Below are positions 23,431-36,870 of a DNA stretch of 64,000 bases, one piece after another. Position 1 is the first letter of the stretch, and the number at the start of each line of letters is the position of its first letter. Below the pieces are notes generated by a model. That model worked only from the letters and a program-made list of their open reading frames with translations. It made no database searches and was not told where the DNA came from. Where the stretch lies: contig WBMW01004881.1 in NCBI GenBank assembly GCA_013396635.1, forward strand, positions 170,404-234,403, written 5' to 3'. A program made the translations under genes and the position numbers. This DNA comes from Penelope pileata (taxonomy: Eukaryota; Chordata; Aves; Galliformes; Cracidae).

Positions 23431-26326
23431 CTAAGCAAACAGCAAGTGATATAGGTTACAGTTTCTGTTGTTGCTCATTAGCCCCACCCGTGGGGCAAGG
23501 ATGTGAGTACAGAATACTTAGTGGCTTTTTAATTCTATCACTTTTACCCCTCACAAATGGCACCTGTAAAACTGGAAGTTGTTTCTTAAAATCAAGCCTT
23601 CAGTGTATCAAGGGTATGGATTGGTGGCCAGAAATTGAGCAGGAATGTCTGCTTCTTGTACTTGGTTAACCACAGAAGCCACCAGAGATGCAGCACAGTG
23701 CTGAGGTGTGCTTGTTCCAAATGTGTGTTTAAGGACTGTGTAGAGAACAATAGGTCATTGAGTCCCTTCTCTGGAGGGCTGAGTGAATCACCTGGTTAAT
23801 ATAAGGAAAGTTCATAGAGTCTCATTTTAGAACTATCCCCGTGCCCATCATTCCTGGTCTTTTAGATGAAGCTTGGTACATGACAAAGAGACTTAGGGGG
23901 AAAAATAAAAAAGAAAGACCTTCATGACCAGTTGTTCAAGTTAGATGGTTTTCATATTGTTCTACCAGCTGCAAAATGACAGGCTTTTATGTAATTTGCA
24001 TCTTTATAATAACTTTCATAATCATTGTAATAACAATAGACTTCTTAATGGGTTTGTTTGCAAACAAACAGTGTGAAGTGAGAATCAGTGGGTATTCAGC
24101 TGCTATTTGGGGACAGAGATGACAATTAAAGCTGTTCTGTAGGCCAAATGCTGGGCATCATGCTTTATGAGCCAATAAAGGCACGGATGTGACCAGTGAG
24201 ATATGTGCTGAGACCAGGAGCAGTACTGGCTGTAGGAATCAGTGATCTCTTGGCTTCCTCTTCACATGTGCCCAGCTGGCACGCTCTCTGCATCCCAAGG
24301 GAAGCCAAATGAGTGAATTCATAGCACATAGTAAAAACTCCTTAAGTGATTTCATAACTGCTTCTGCTGAGAAGCCTCTGAAACACAAAGCCTACGTGCT
24401 TCTCAACTCTTCTGTGCATCCCCACCCAGGCCTGGTGGGCTGAGCCTGCCCAAAGACACGTTTACAATCAGCTGAAGAATGGCCTGCAGTTGCAAGCTGC
24501 AGCAGCTAGTGTATTTTTATAAGCACCAAGCTGGAAGGCTATGTGGTTGTTTGGTTAGAATGGAATCTGGGAATTGGGACAGCTGTGTTCTATTTCTGTC
24601 TCTCCCATTCAGGTGCTCTGTGACTCATAGAGGTGCATCAAGGCAGAAATCTGACTACAGTTAAAATCAGAGTCAGACTTTTCCTAAGGGTTCACTGAAA
24701 TAAGGTAGGGCCTTAAATTTTCTGTTTCCTGGCTACAAACAAGGGATAGTGATGCAAGATGTGGCTCTTGATGTTTGTGAGGTGCTTTGAAATGCTCAGA
24801 TGGCAACAAGAGAAGTCAAAAACATAGTTAATAGTTATTCTTTCAGAAGGACGTTGAATTCACCACACCCAGTGGGCCTGACATGCAAGTTTATGTCAAG
24901 AAAACAGTAAATAGAAATGGTGTGTTTGAGTGGCTCGTGTGAAGCTTTGGTGTGACTGTTTGTGATAGGAACACTTTTCTTCACCCAGGAGTGACAATAT
25001 AAGATCCTGCTAGATGAGCGGTTTCTCAGGTTTCTTTCTACAAACCACTGCTAACTTTAATAAACAGCTTTCTCCTCCCTCAGATACTAGTACTTACCTC
25101 CTTCTTTCTTTATCTATAGCTGCTATCAGATTCAAAATGTTTTATGTTGGCAGCTGGTATGATGGCATTCTAGAAATGCATTCCTGCAATGGTTGGTGAT
25201 GGTCTTCATATCCTTTAATGTAGAGGTGGCTGGATTGCATCAGTGGTTTTCAACTTATTGTAGGAGACAATGCAGGGTTTGGAATGACTTCAAAGGGATG
25301 AGTAAAGGTCATTAATAAAAGCAATCCTTTTGTTAAACTTGCTCTGTGATGATCTGTATCTTCCCTGCAAAATGCTTACAGATCTGCAGCTGGAAAAAAA
25401 AGTATGAAAAATATCTTAGAAATCCTTTTTAGATCTTCATTTCAATAACTGTGTGATTGAGAGATCATCATGGAAGGTGCTGAGTTAGAACTTTAATAAC
25501 TTCACATTTTTGTAGCTATTATTGAAAAATATGACCCAACATTTTGGCATTTTGAAAATAAATGGCTCATCAGGAACAAGAAGACTTTTTAAAATACCAT
25601 TTGGAAGATCTCAGAAATAATCTATGACTGTTTCTGAGCCTCCCATGCTCATGTTGTGTAAGCAAAGCTGAAGTCTGATTGCATGGAGAAATTATGGAAG
25701 TGCCAAGGGTTACCTGATAAACAGGTTGTGCCATTGATCATTACCTCTACATTATAGACACAGTATCTTCTTGTCATTTGAATAACAAATGGTCTCTAGG
25801 CTTATACCAGGATAAATCTAATTGACCTTTTGCAAGTATTTACAATTTTATTGAAAAACGGTAACTCCATCTTTGTTAAAATCGCTTTCCGTTCTGTGAA
25901 GGCATGTAGCAATTTTCTTTACTTGAAGGTACATAGCATTAATCAATGCGGTCTGTAATGGGGAACTGACAAACACTGCTAAGTAGATGTTCGTGCTGAG
26001 CACGTCTGTGAGTGTGTCACATAGATTAGCTGCAACTAGGTTATATTAAGTGTTTTGAATCTCCAGCTGAAGTTTGCTTCTATCAGTGTTGGTTCAGCTA
26101 CTCTTTGACATGGTTCTTTGGAAAGAATCTGGGGACTTCACAGTGCTCTAGGCCTCAGTCATGTGCACTTTTGTCACCTCCCTGTTGGACAGGAGTAACT
26201 CTGATCTCACTAACTGTGAGATGTTTAGAGAATTCTGCAGAATAAAGAATTCTGTACATCTGTCATCATTTCTCCCTATGAGCACATCACCCCAGGTCCA
26301 GGGTGTGCCAGCTCTTCCAATAGCGA
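23431..26326. other. Gene-poor interval between a CR1 fragment and an LTR
   Basis: I see no gene, RNA gene or clear repeat here. Confidence 0.55.
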
Positions 26327-26331
26327 AAGGG

Positions 26332-26862
26332 TGTCTTAGTTTCTGACAGAAGTTACGTTTCTCATAGTGTCTAGTATGAAGCTATCTTCTAGCCTCAGAA
26401 GAAAAACAAACTGATAACATCCTGGCAGCGTTGAACAGAGCCAAGGACATACTCAGTTCCACATTCCTCTGCCAGTGAAACAGTTGGGGGGGGCATAAGG
26501 AGCTGGGATCTGGGAGGGGACAGGACCAGGGCCGCTGACCCAAATTGACCAAAGAGCTATTCCATACCATATAACATCATGGGATTGGTGGGATTTCCGG
26601 TCCCTTTTGTTACAGAGGGGGTTAGCCGGGAGGAAGGGTCGCTGCTGGCTGGGAGCCCTTGCTCTGCACATCCTCCTTATATATATATATATGTACTGTT
26701 ATTTCTTTTGTTTTCTTCACTATCTTAGTAAATAGTGTTTATCTCAACCCACGAGTTTTACTGCATATTTCTCTACTTCTCTCCCCCGTCCCATTTAGGG
26801 AGGGGAGAGGGTGAGTGAATAACTGTGTGGAACTTAGCTATCTGCTGAGTCAAACCATGAGA
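26332..26862 (+). mobile_element. Solo LTR, avian ERV-L-like, first of an inverted pair
   Basis: A 531-bp block starts TGTCTTAGTTTCTG and ends TCAAACCATGAGA. It is flanked by the 5-base direct repeat AAGGG (26327-26331 and 26863-26867). It is clearly homologous in reverse complement to 27003-27524, sharing for example the GACCCAAA(T/C)TGACC core, a TATATA run and a CTCTCTCCCCC(G/A)TCCCA stretch. The layout resembles a common ERV-L LTR family in bird genomes that I recall. The transcriptional orientation is assigned by convention only. No internal retroviral genes are present. Confidence 0.75.
26679..26694. repeat. TA microsatellite inside the LTR
   Basis: A short alternating TA run that recurs at the mirrored position (about 27175-27188) in the partner LTR, so it belongs to the element. 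Confidence 0.8.
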
Positions 26863-27002
26863 AAGGGTCATCTGAGGCTCTGCATAAACACAGATATAAG
26901 GCTGTGTAGGTTTAAGAAAGATGGTCCTGTAGCGAGCTGCTTAAAAGGCATTTATATTTTGCATTTCTGTCTCCTTTCAGTACTGTGAAATGGGTGCCTG
27001 AC

Positions 27003-27524
27003 TGTTGTGGTTTGACCTAGCAGATAGCTCAGTCCCACACAGTTGTTCGCTCACCCTCCCCCCTCCCAAGTGGGATGGGGGAGAGAATTAAGGAATAAAT
27101 ACGGTAGAACTCGTGGGCTGAGATAAAAGCTATTTACTAAGACAGCAGAGAGAATAAAAGAAATACCAGTACACATATATATATATAAGAAACAATAAAT
27201 AATACACAAAGCAAGGGACCAACGACCAATACCCAACCAGCCAGCAGCCCCTCCCTCCGAGCAAGAGACTCCGCTTCCGTAGAAATCACACGATGTGATG
27301 TGGGATGGAATAGCTCTTTGGTCAGTTTGGGTCAGCTGCCCTGGTCCTGTCCCTTCCCAGTTCCCACTCCTTATGCCTCCTAACTGCTTCACTGAGGAAC
27401 AAAATATGTCCTTGGCTGTGTTCAGCACTGCCAGGTGTTATCAGTTTTGTTTCTCTTCTGGGAACAAAACATAGCTTCATACCAGACACTATGAGAGAAG
27501 TAATTTCTGTTAGAAACTAAGATA
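27003..27524 (-). mobile_element. Solo LTR, avian ERV-L-like, second of an inverted pair
   Basis: A 522-bp block begins TGTTGTGGTTTGACC on the plus strand and ends AACTAAGATA. It is flanked by the 5-base repeat CTGAC at 26998-27002 and 27525-27529. Its reverse complement matches the LTR 135 bases to the left over the full length with scattered differences. Different target duplications at the two copies show separate insertions rather than one provirus. The terminal CA has decayed to TA. Confidence 0.75.
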
Positions 27525-27529
27525 CTGAC

Positions 27530-30500
27530 TTAGAAAAAAAATGAGGTTCAGGAGTTGCAGAAAGAAGCAAAAATATCCACTTAAACTGCTGGACCCCCAC
27601 AGTTAATGACAGACAATGTGGATTTTACCTTCCAGAAACAAAACTTGTCATTCGTTATACTGGAGGCTATAACAACTTAATCCTGTGAAGTGCTGTTACC
27701 CTGGCAAGTAGACTTTAACTTGGTCTGGCACAGGCAGTTTCATACTGCATATACGTCAAACTATATTAACTCAGGAGAGTCTTGCAGTTGGCGCTTTCTG
27801 AGCACATGGACACTGCAGACTGCTTAGTAATTGCATTAACTGTATCCCACACATCCAGTACAGCAGTGGGTCTGTGGAGCCCTGAGTTATTGGTAAAGCT
27901 GGCTCTGAGTTGATAAGCCCTTTCTTAGCCTGCATGAAGAAGCCAGTTCTGGCATCTAGCCAGGTGTCATGTGCTCGTTCTATAGCAGATGTAAATTCCA
28001 GTGTTATTAAATCTTTTTACCTGCTGGTATCTACAGACTATTTAATTGTAAATTCAGTAATGTCTAGTAGTAGAGAATTGGGGGAGGTTATGAGATGCAG
28101 TGTGTGATTACACAGCAAGTCACAGCTTATTCTCACTTCTGCTTTTGAATCCTGATTACATGGGGTTATTGTTTGGACCTTCTTAGTATAATTATGTCAC
28201 TGTCTGCAGGACTGCAACAACTCTGTTACCACTGCAGTCTGGTGTTCACTAACCTTTGTTTTAGTTAAGATAAAGACTAGATGACATGAGTTGGTTGATG
28301 AGTGTGCAGAAGGCCAGAAGTCTTGGGGTTTGGAAGGGTTTTTTTGCTTGTGAATATGAAAGAGTCTGTTAATAGTTTCTAGTCTACTGTGGAATAAATT
28401 TCCTATCTGATAAACAGCAGCATCTCCCCTACTCAGTGGAATTTCTTTCCAGGGGTTGGGCTGTCACAGCTGCAGCAGGCTGACAGAGCTAACATGGAAC
28501 TTTATAGGGGATTGTACTCAACAGAGCTGCTGTGCAGTTCAGAGCCTGGTGAACTTAATGGGAGCTATATCCTCTAGAACATCTCCAGTAGACGTGAGTC
28601 AGTATTGTCTTGTATTATTGCATTTTCACTTGCTGAAAAAATTCTGTCTAGAGGTGCTTTTCTAAGCAAGACAAACCACGGGTTGTAACCGTGCTCAGCT
28701 GCAATGACCTGAATGTTTCAGCTGCTGCAGTGGGTCTGGTGTCAGTCAGTATCAGAAAGAGCAGTGAAATCATGTGGGATTGTGAGAACTGTAATAAAAG
28801 AGAAGTTGAGTAATTACCTGTGAGGATGCATTAGAAATGAAATGCAAGATCTCAGACTGATTGGCAAGATACAGAAGTGCTCTTCTAAGCGCCAGTGCAG
28901 CTCTCCCAGCCATGACTCCCCCTTCCCTCTTGCCTTGTCCCTGCTTGCCATCCAGCTCTGGACGTGAAGTCTGGCTGCAAAAGCCGATGCTGCTCTGCCT
29001 CATTGCCTGAACGGCCAGAGGAGTGGGGTTCCACTGTCAGTTCTCTGTTAGGGGTCTAGAAACATTTCTTTGTTCAGGGACGGATGGAACATCTTAGTAA
29101 GAAATGTTTTGCTTTGAGGAATCAAAGAAAACCAGTCGTTTTTTTATTTTTTTAAGTTTCGAGAAAACCAAAATCTAAAACGAGAAAAATTAGCAGTGAT
29201 GAAAGAACAGCTCAGAAAACCCCAGGGGATGGCTGCAAGACCTGACTACCCTGTCACTGCAGGGAGATGTTCAGCTGCTAGTTCAGATTTGTACAAACTT
29301 TTACAGGTTTCTGAGGCTACTGTACAGCTGCTGGGAAACACCAACACTCGAGGATACTTTCTGGGTTGATCCAAGGGTCCTTGCAGATGCTTCTAGCCAA
29401 GCAAGGGGACTGGGGCTGGACTTCATCCTGATCCAATGGCAATCTTCATGGTTCTCAGAAGTGTGAGAGTTTAGGCTTGTTTTGTTCAAACTCAAAGTTT
29501 TTTTTCCAGAAATGTTGACACAAGCCCTTAGCCCGTCTGGCAACAGCGACAGAGCACAAGTAACAAACAGTTTCTGCTTTAAAGAGAGTCGCACATCCAG
29601 CTAAGGAAAAACAATCAATGACCATTTAGATGTTTCTGACTGAACAAGATGTCTTTAAATTAAGTCTCTCTACTTCTCATATGGGACTTCAAAGTAAGAA
29701 CACTCCAGCTTCCTAATTTAGCTACTCAGCAGCCAGCAGGGACAGCGCTTTGTCAGGCTGCCTGGCCAGGTGGCGGGCGTTGTGCCGCCCTGGGGGCTCT
29801 CGGCTAGGGAAGCCTTTCTTCCCAGGGTATCTCTCACACGTTACAAACCACCTTTAGAGGAGCCTAAGGACTAATGAGGAAAGTGAAATACTTGATTGGC
29901 GTCCTTGTAATTAAGCAGTAATGCATGATATTTTTCAGATTATTACACAAGCTCAAGGAATTCATTAGGCTAGGAGCTCACTGCTGGTGCAGGGACAGAG
30001 CATGGTCACACAGCTGCAGGCAGAGACAGGGTGGACCGGGGCAGCTGAGTGTTGGATGGGCATCCGTGGGGTCACTGTTAAACACAAGCAGATCTAATTG
30101 CAAGTAATCACTGAAAAACATAGTCTTGTGCCTTCTTCCCATCCGACCATGTTCTCACACGTGTAAGTTGTAGGGACTGCTCAGCTTCAGTTGGCTCAGT
30201 TCAGCGTACGACTGAGTGGGTCAGGAGGGGCCAGGACTCCTCGGCATGGGGCTGGGCATTCCCAGGACAAAGACTGAAAGTTCTTTCTGCATTCATCCGG
30301 CTGTACTAAGACCCATTTCCCAGTTCTATGAAGTCTAGGATTGCAACAAATTGTGCTGTTGTTCTTTGCTTACTTTATTAAAGGCAAGGATTACTGTTAT
30401 CTGCTCATTTAGAAAATAAAGATCCCAAACACTTATTTAATTACTGGCTGCCAGAGAATTCCAGGGCCCTGGGTCTGCTCCATGACAGTGTTTGTCACGG

Positions 30501-33500
30501 GATGCTTCCAGGTAGAACTGGAACACAACTCAATTACATTTAACTACAGAGAGGCAGTGAAGTGTGTAGTAAATATTATTGTTTCATTAGTAGCACTGCA
30601 TTTAATTTAGATAAGTATTTCCACACAAATGGGAAAACGTGGCACTCTTTCATGATAGCGCTGCCCCATGTACCAACTGTGGTGTGTACCCCAAGCCAGA
30701 CACTGACAGTGTGCATCCCTCCCTGCCAAGCACTCAGGCCCTAGTCGGGAGGGGAAGAGTGAAGGAAACAACAGCATTGGGAGTGCATCTCAGACACCCC
30801 GGAGCTGTTCCCTGGCAGACCAAAATCTCTTTTCCAGTTCTCTGTATGGCATGGATCACAGCACCAGCAGTCAGATCACATCCCATCACAGCATGACGAC
30901 TGAGTACGGCAGTGACTCATGTTGGAAGGAGACACCTGTCAAAGTACAATGCCTTTGGTTTTTCTGCCCTTAGGTTGTCCAGAGAGTTGCTTCTTATGAA
31001 TTGATGAACTCCCTCTCAGAGCTGTTTTATCAGACATCTGAAAACATCGTACCAGTTACCTGAGTGGCTGCTTAACAATCATGTTTTAGCAGTCACTCTT
31101 TTATCAGAAGAAAATCTAAATTCTCTTTGTGCACTCTTTTTGCTTTGATAATATCCCATTTGCAATTATAGGATGGTGCAAACAAATTTCTGAGAGCAGA
31201 TTTTTGCATACATTTTCTGTCTTGCAGAAAATAGACAAAAGCAGCAGTCTAAGTCCCTAATTAGGGTAGGTCACAGGAATGAGGAATTACTTGCCAGAAG
31301 TCACTGCTGTGTCCCAGCTATTTCTGTGCTATTTCTTTGCCGACAGCTCCAAAGAACTATTCACATTACTTTCAGGGGTGCTCCAGGGATCAGAGAGCCT
31401 GGCACGAGCTGAGGTGCAATCTTCCTGATGGTTTTTGAGGGAACTGGTTGGCACTGAGCTTTCCCTCGCATTGCATGGCTCCCTGGAAGGAGACAGCAAC
31501 AGGAGAGCACTGACACTGGTCATGGATGGGCTGGCATGGAAATGGTGGCCAAGGCTGACCGCATTGCCACGTCCTGCACTTATGTGCTGCAGCCATGCTC
31601 CTGTGTTGGCACCATACCAATATGTAAAACAATGTCACTCAGAAAAGATTAGCTGCAATCCTCTATGCATAGTCTTTATTTCTCTCCCAGAGGTGGCTGT
31701 GATTTTTGTTTGTGTCCAATTTCTGTCCTGGTTTACCAGCTCATTCATCTCTCAGTCTTGGCTCTTGGACCTTTTCCTTTCAAAAGGAAAATGTCAGCTT
31801 TATAGTAACTTTCTTATGTGAAATTCAATACTAAGCAATAAAAGTGCTCTCCACTTGCTTGTGCAATGGGCCAAATGCCTTTTTCTTTTAAGTTTTAATT
31901 AAAAGTTTCCATATTAATCAAGCTGTCAATGTGTACTGCAGTTGATAATTGTTGAGCAGAGGATGGCGTGTATAGGAGTTAACCTGTGTATAGGGAGATT
32001 ATGAAACCATTTGTAGGGCACCTCTGGCAGTCTGAGCACCTCGCAGCACACAGTGCTGTCCATCAAGCCCAATCTCTTGCCTCCAGCACTGCATAAATGT
32101 ACTGCTGGGCTTTGTTTACTCTGTTCAAAAGACATGAACACCCTTCAACAAAAATGTCTTATAAGAATTGTGTGGCTCACATTTTCAGCAGGGCTTAATC
32201 CAATCTTTGTTTGCTTGGGTATCTCTTTATACCTACCTGTTTTGACCTGAAATAATCCATAAGCACTGGTAGGAATTAAAAGCTTTAAAAAATTTCGTCA
32301 ACCTGCTGCCGATTTGAACCACAAAAGGGGAGCTGCCAAATTGCACTCATAAATATCAACGCATTAAGTCTAGAGTGGAAACAAGAACTGGAGTGATTAA
32401 GAATTGATTTGCAAAGCAAGGATTGCAGACTTATTTGTTTTCCTCACACCTGCGCTCTGCTTCAGAAGCACAATGAAGCAAGGCATATCCAACGCACCTT
32501 TCCCCTAATTGGATGATGCACTCAGGGGAATCCGATCAACACAGACTTTTAAGATCACACCACAATTTGCCCAATTATCATCCCTAATGACAACACGTTG
32601 TTCCTGCAAAGTGCATCTTTATTCCCTGGTAGGTTGCATTTCCTTTCAGCCTTTTACCTCATGTGGAACAAATTTCTTTGTTGGCAGGTCTTGGTAACAA
32701 GACCAGAAAAATGTTTTATGTCCTCTTCTCAATATCTAACCAAGAACATAAGAGAAAGTCCATTTAGCATCCGTGGACACAGCTTCAGTGCTAAGATACT
32801 GGGCCAGCATAAAGAGCTGATACAAAAATACACAGTTAAATTGATGACCTCCAGCACAAACAGAAATTACAGATTTTATTGCTGCTTTTGGCTTTTACCC
32901 CTGTTTGTGTTTTCTTGTTTCTTGCTACATATGTGGATCTAGAGCAAAATATGTGATGGGCTAAACTTCTTAGGATATGGCCATTAAGTAGGCAATTTAA
33001 TACTCAAATTAGTCGTTAAAATTTGCAACTACATCATTATTGTTTTCCCTCCTCCCAGCATTTCTCCTTAAGTGCTCCCTGTACAGTGGGCTGCTTCTTG
33101 CAGGAACATGGTTTTGTTCTCACAAAAGTTCCTACAGGTAAATTGAATGAGGGGGGTATATCTGTGGGCCTTGTTCTTCTCTTGTGAGGCCTGGAAGCAC
33201 TGAGTCTCTGGGAAACACTGCTGAGCACTGTTCGGTGCCACAGTCCATTCTGTCTCCTCCACAGCCACCGTTTTCTGCATGCGTCCTTGGGAAGGTGGCA
33301 GATCTTGTCAGCTTGACTTCCCTTGAGAAATGTAAATGTTTTATCTCTCCCAGTTTATGAGAACTGGGAGTTAAGTGCTCATTGTCACAAAGAGAAACTT
33401 ATTATGCCACCAACTCATTGCTCCCAAGCTGTCACGTGGAGTATTGATCCCTTCTTCCCAAGTAAGCGAGCCCAGCGGTTGATCATCATTGTTCAGGACA

Positions 33501-36170
33501 GCTCATCCTAGTGACCGGATCGATAGTGCCTCTCGTGGCCTCCCGCTGCTGTGCCCTGTGCCGAGGCTGCCAGGCAGCTCGAGGCAGCTGCTCACCGGGG
33601 ATGGTGAGCCCAGGGGTGCAGCTGCTTTGCGTTTGGGGCTCAGCACAGTGACGTGAGAATTTCAGATCAGGCCACAGTGATGGGAGTCGGTATAATGTAA
33701 CCATTGTCATTGACTCATTTGTACAGGTGGACTGATAATTTCAGTTGAATCCTTTCCATTTAGATTTGACCGTGTTGGGCCTGCTTCAAATGACATTGTG
33801 TAAGGTGTGGTGAGCTACACTGGTCCTGAGGAAAGTGTAAGGCTCTGAGTATGGGCAAACAAGTTATCGGAAGAGGCCACGGTATGAGCATGCACTCTGC
33901 TAGCTGCTTGGTGCGTGCATGCTTCCTCTGTACTGTTCCTCTCCTATCACCTGCATGTGCTGCAGGTAAACACGAGTGCACAGGCCTCCAGCTCAGAGCT
34001 GCCCGGCTCACCTGCTGGCTCGCTTCCCTGCACAGCACGGCCCCTTGGGCCTGGTCCCCTTCCAGCCACTGGGTCGGTTCTGGCCAGTGCTGCGGGGGTA
34101 AGCAGACGTGATGCGGTTCCTAGTGACAGCCTCCTGGGCAGCTCGAGGCTGCCAGGCTGCGAGGAGCAGCACCAACAGGCACCCCTGGAGTGTGAGCACT
34201 GTACCTTATTTTATTCAGGTCTTTGGTAGCTTTTTTCTTAAATTCGAACCAAGCACAAGAAGCTCTCTGCCTGTATCACAAACGAGCGGCGTTCCTGTGT
34301 CAGTAAAGCACTTCTGATGAAAACAAAGCAAGAAAAAACACAGTGTATCTCCCACACTGAGATCATAACAGGATGATTGTAGCAGTAAAAGTCATGGCTT
34401 AATTCTTGTCCTTCGAAACCCTCAGCACAAGTGTTTGAGTGCTGTGGAGTAGTTATGAAACAGATCAGTGCAGTTTGGTAGGGGGGGTTCCTCTAAAATA
34501 CACGTGTCTGAAAACAGATAAATGAAACCTCTGCATCTCAGAACCGTGACTGATTTTATTTAAAGGGTGTTGGTCTCTTTCTTGTGTGGAGCAGGCACCC
34601 ATGGGACTGTGAACACCAGGGCAGGCGTTGGATAACAGGACTAAAATGAGCCCAGGATGCAGACAGTTTTATCAAGTAGAAGCAGAACGGTGGTGCTTTG
34701 TACGTGATCACTGAAAACTTTGACTATTTCCAGTATGCCCCCCAAATCTGAAGGAGACCAAAAAGCAGCTTGTAAATTGAATAGGCGTCCAGGAAGCATC
34801 AGTGGATTCAGCACTTCTAATTTTTTCAGAAAAATAATTCTGTAGACTTAACTAACCAGACAGCCATTAAGGCCAGAAGGTACTCAGACACCCACATTGA
34901 GTACCACCGTGCGTATTCAGACAGCTGAAGTTAGGTGTCTGCATCTGGGATCTAATTCCAACAAACCCTTTTCTCTGCTACTTTGTCACCCAGTTCTCTG
35001 AACTCTTGTAGGCACTGTGCTCTCATCAATTACGCTAGCATCCTACTCTATTTCGGGACCTTAGATGAGTGTCTCAGATGTTCCAGTGATGAATCAATCA
35101 CCATAAATTGGTGGTTAATCAGTGCAGAATCTGTAATCACTCATGTTTTAAGGTATACTTGGAAAAAATTGAAAGCGGATCTTTATTAAGTGACTTAGCA
35201 GTGTTGGGGAATTGTTATTGTACCCCTTGCAGTGAATCAAACACACATTTGTGCTTAAATATAAGATGTAATGAGCCATGCATGGGACAGGGTCCTACCA
35301 CCGTAATCAGATCTGCAAGGAGTCTGCAGAGACACGACACAAGTCAGTCCCCTTCATACACATGTGCCAGTACCAATCGCTTGAGCATCAGCATTTCCTT
35401 AACCTGTTTTTGGTTCATCTCCCCCGCATCGGTTCTGTTCACCAAATTCTGTTCACCAGAGGTGGTCCCTGAGCACCCACATTCCATGATTGTTACAATC
35501 CGACGGCTTTTCCAACCTCATCAGAAGGGAACCTCTGCTCTCTGACATGGAGTTATTTGTGCATGGCAGTCCTGCTTCCAGCCAGCTTCGGTCTTGTCCC
35601 ACGTCAGCTCATTCACTGCCACAAGATACCATTGCTAAATCTGAATTCCCACTTCACCTGCGAGTTAAGAATTGGATTTGACCCAACATGTTGTTCCCGT
35701 CCTCTGTTCTTGTGATGTAAGGTTGCTGCAATTCCACACTGGTAAAATATTTGGAGTATGTCAAAGGTAATCTTGAGTTAATGCCAATGAACAATGTTCA
35801 TTGAGCTCATGCAGCACAAAGCAGAGCCATACCCAGTGGTCTCTTGCAGACAAAGGATATGCTCTGTACTTTGCAGCCTGTTCCGAGCAGCTGCTGTGCC
35901 CTGATTAACTCCAACTGTTCCCATGCTTCAGCTCTGTCCCACTGGCAGCTGCATTTCAGAGGACAAAAAGAGACCTTAGGTATTGCAGCCAAAGTTTGCA
36001 GAGAACTTTGTGTGGAAAAATAAGATGCAGAAATGCATTTGTGAATTAATAAGTCAGTTTGGTTTATGGATTTCTCACTGACCCGAATCCCTCCTTGGTT
36101 CCTGAACACATCTCAGCACTACCTTGGTTTCAACGAGGCTCTGTTTGCACTAACCCAGCCCCAACCCTGT
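27530..36170. other. Gene-poor interval between the LTR pair and a CpG island
   Basis: No coding exon, structural RNA or clear transposon could be supported in about 8.6 kb. Open frames here are below about 130 residues and unremarkable. Confidence 0.55.
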
Positions 36171-36179
36171 CTGAACCCC

Positions 36180-36870
36180 AGCACTGCGAGCTCAGCACCA
36201 GGCACAGCCTTTGTGTGAGCTGAGCACGAAGCACGCGGCAGGAGGAGGGCACAGCTCAGGCTGCTGCGAGAGGCTCCTGCGGGCCCGCTCGGACGGTGCA
36301 GACTCAGCACGAAAGGTGCGGTGCTGCGTGCTCCCCAGAGGTCAGACCCGCGAGTCCCTGCATGAATGGTCACTGGTTCTGATGTAGCTGAGTACTGCGC
36401 CAGAAGAGCAGCAGAGCTTCAGGGACACGAACGCGGTCACCGCCTGCCCACTCTTCCCGTCGGAGCAGGACAGCACCGCGCTCAGCAGACACCGTTCACT
36501 CTGCCTGAAGCTCCGCCCGCTGGAAACGCAGCGCCTCCGCTCTGGCGCAGTCCCGCGGTCCCCTCGCCCCTTCCCCTCGCAGCCGAGCCGAGCCGAGCTG
36601 CGCAGCGCGGGCCGGGCCGGGCCAGGGCTGCCCCCTAGCGGCAACCCGCGGAGCACCCGTGCGAAGCGGCAGCGTTCTCCTCCCGCGGGGCTTAAATGGC
36701 GCACGCGGAACGTGCGGAACGTGGGGGGCTGCGCGGCACCGCGCGGTGCCCGCCCGCCCCGGGTCTCCGCGCCGCCCCCTCGGGACGGAACCGCGGTCTG
36801 AGCCCCCGCGAGTGGCCCGCGGGGGCGTGGGGTGTTGCGGGGCGTGTGGACCCCGCACTGCCAAATAGAA
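36180..36870. promoter_or_regulatory. Orphan CpG island
   Basis: This GC- and CpG-rich block contains repeated GCCGAGCCGAGC and CGGGCCGGGCC stretches that look like Sp1-type sites. No protein start that I recognise follows on either strand. It may be a distal TMCC1 promoter or the start of a non-coding RNA running either way. Confidence 0.6.

Noticed and set aside
26332..27524. Reading the LTR pair as one provirus with two LTRs
   Set aside because: The copies are inverted, only 135 bases lie between them, and each has its own target duplication.
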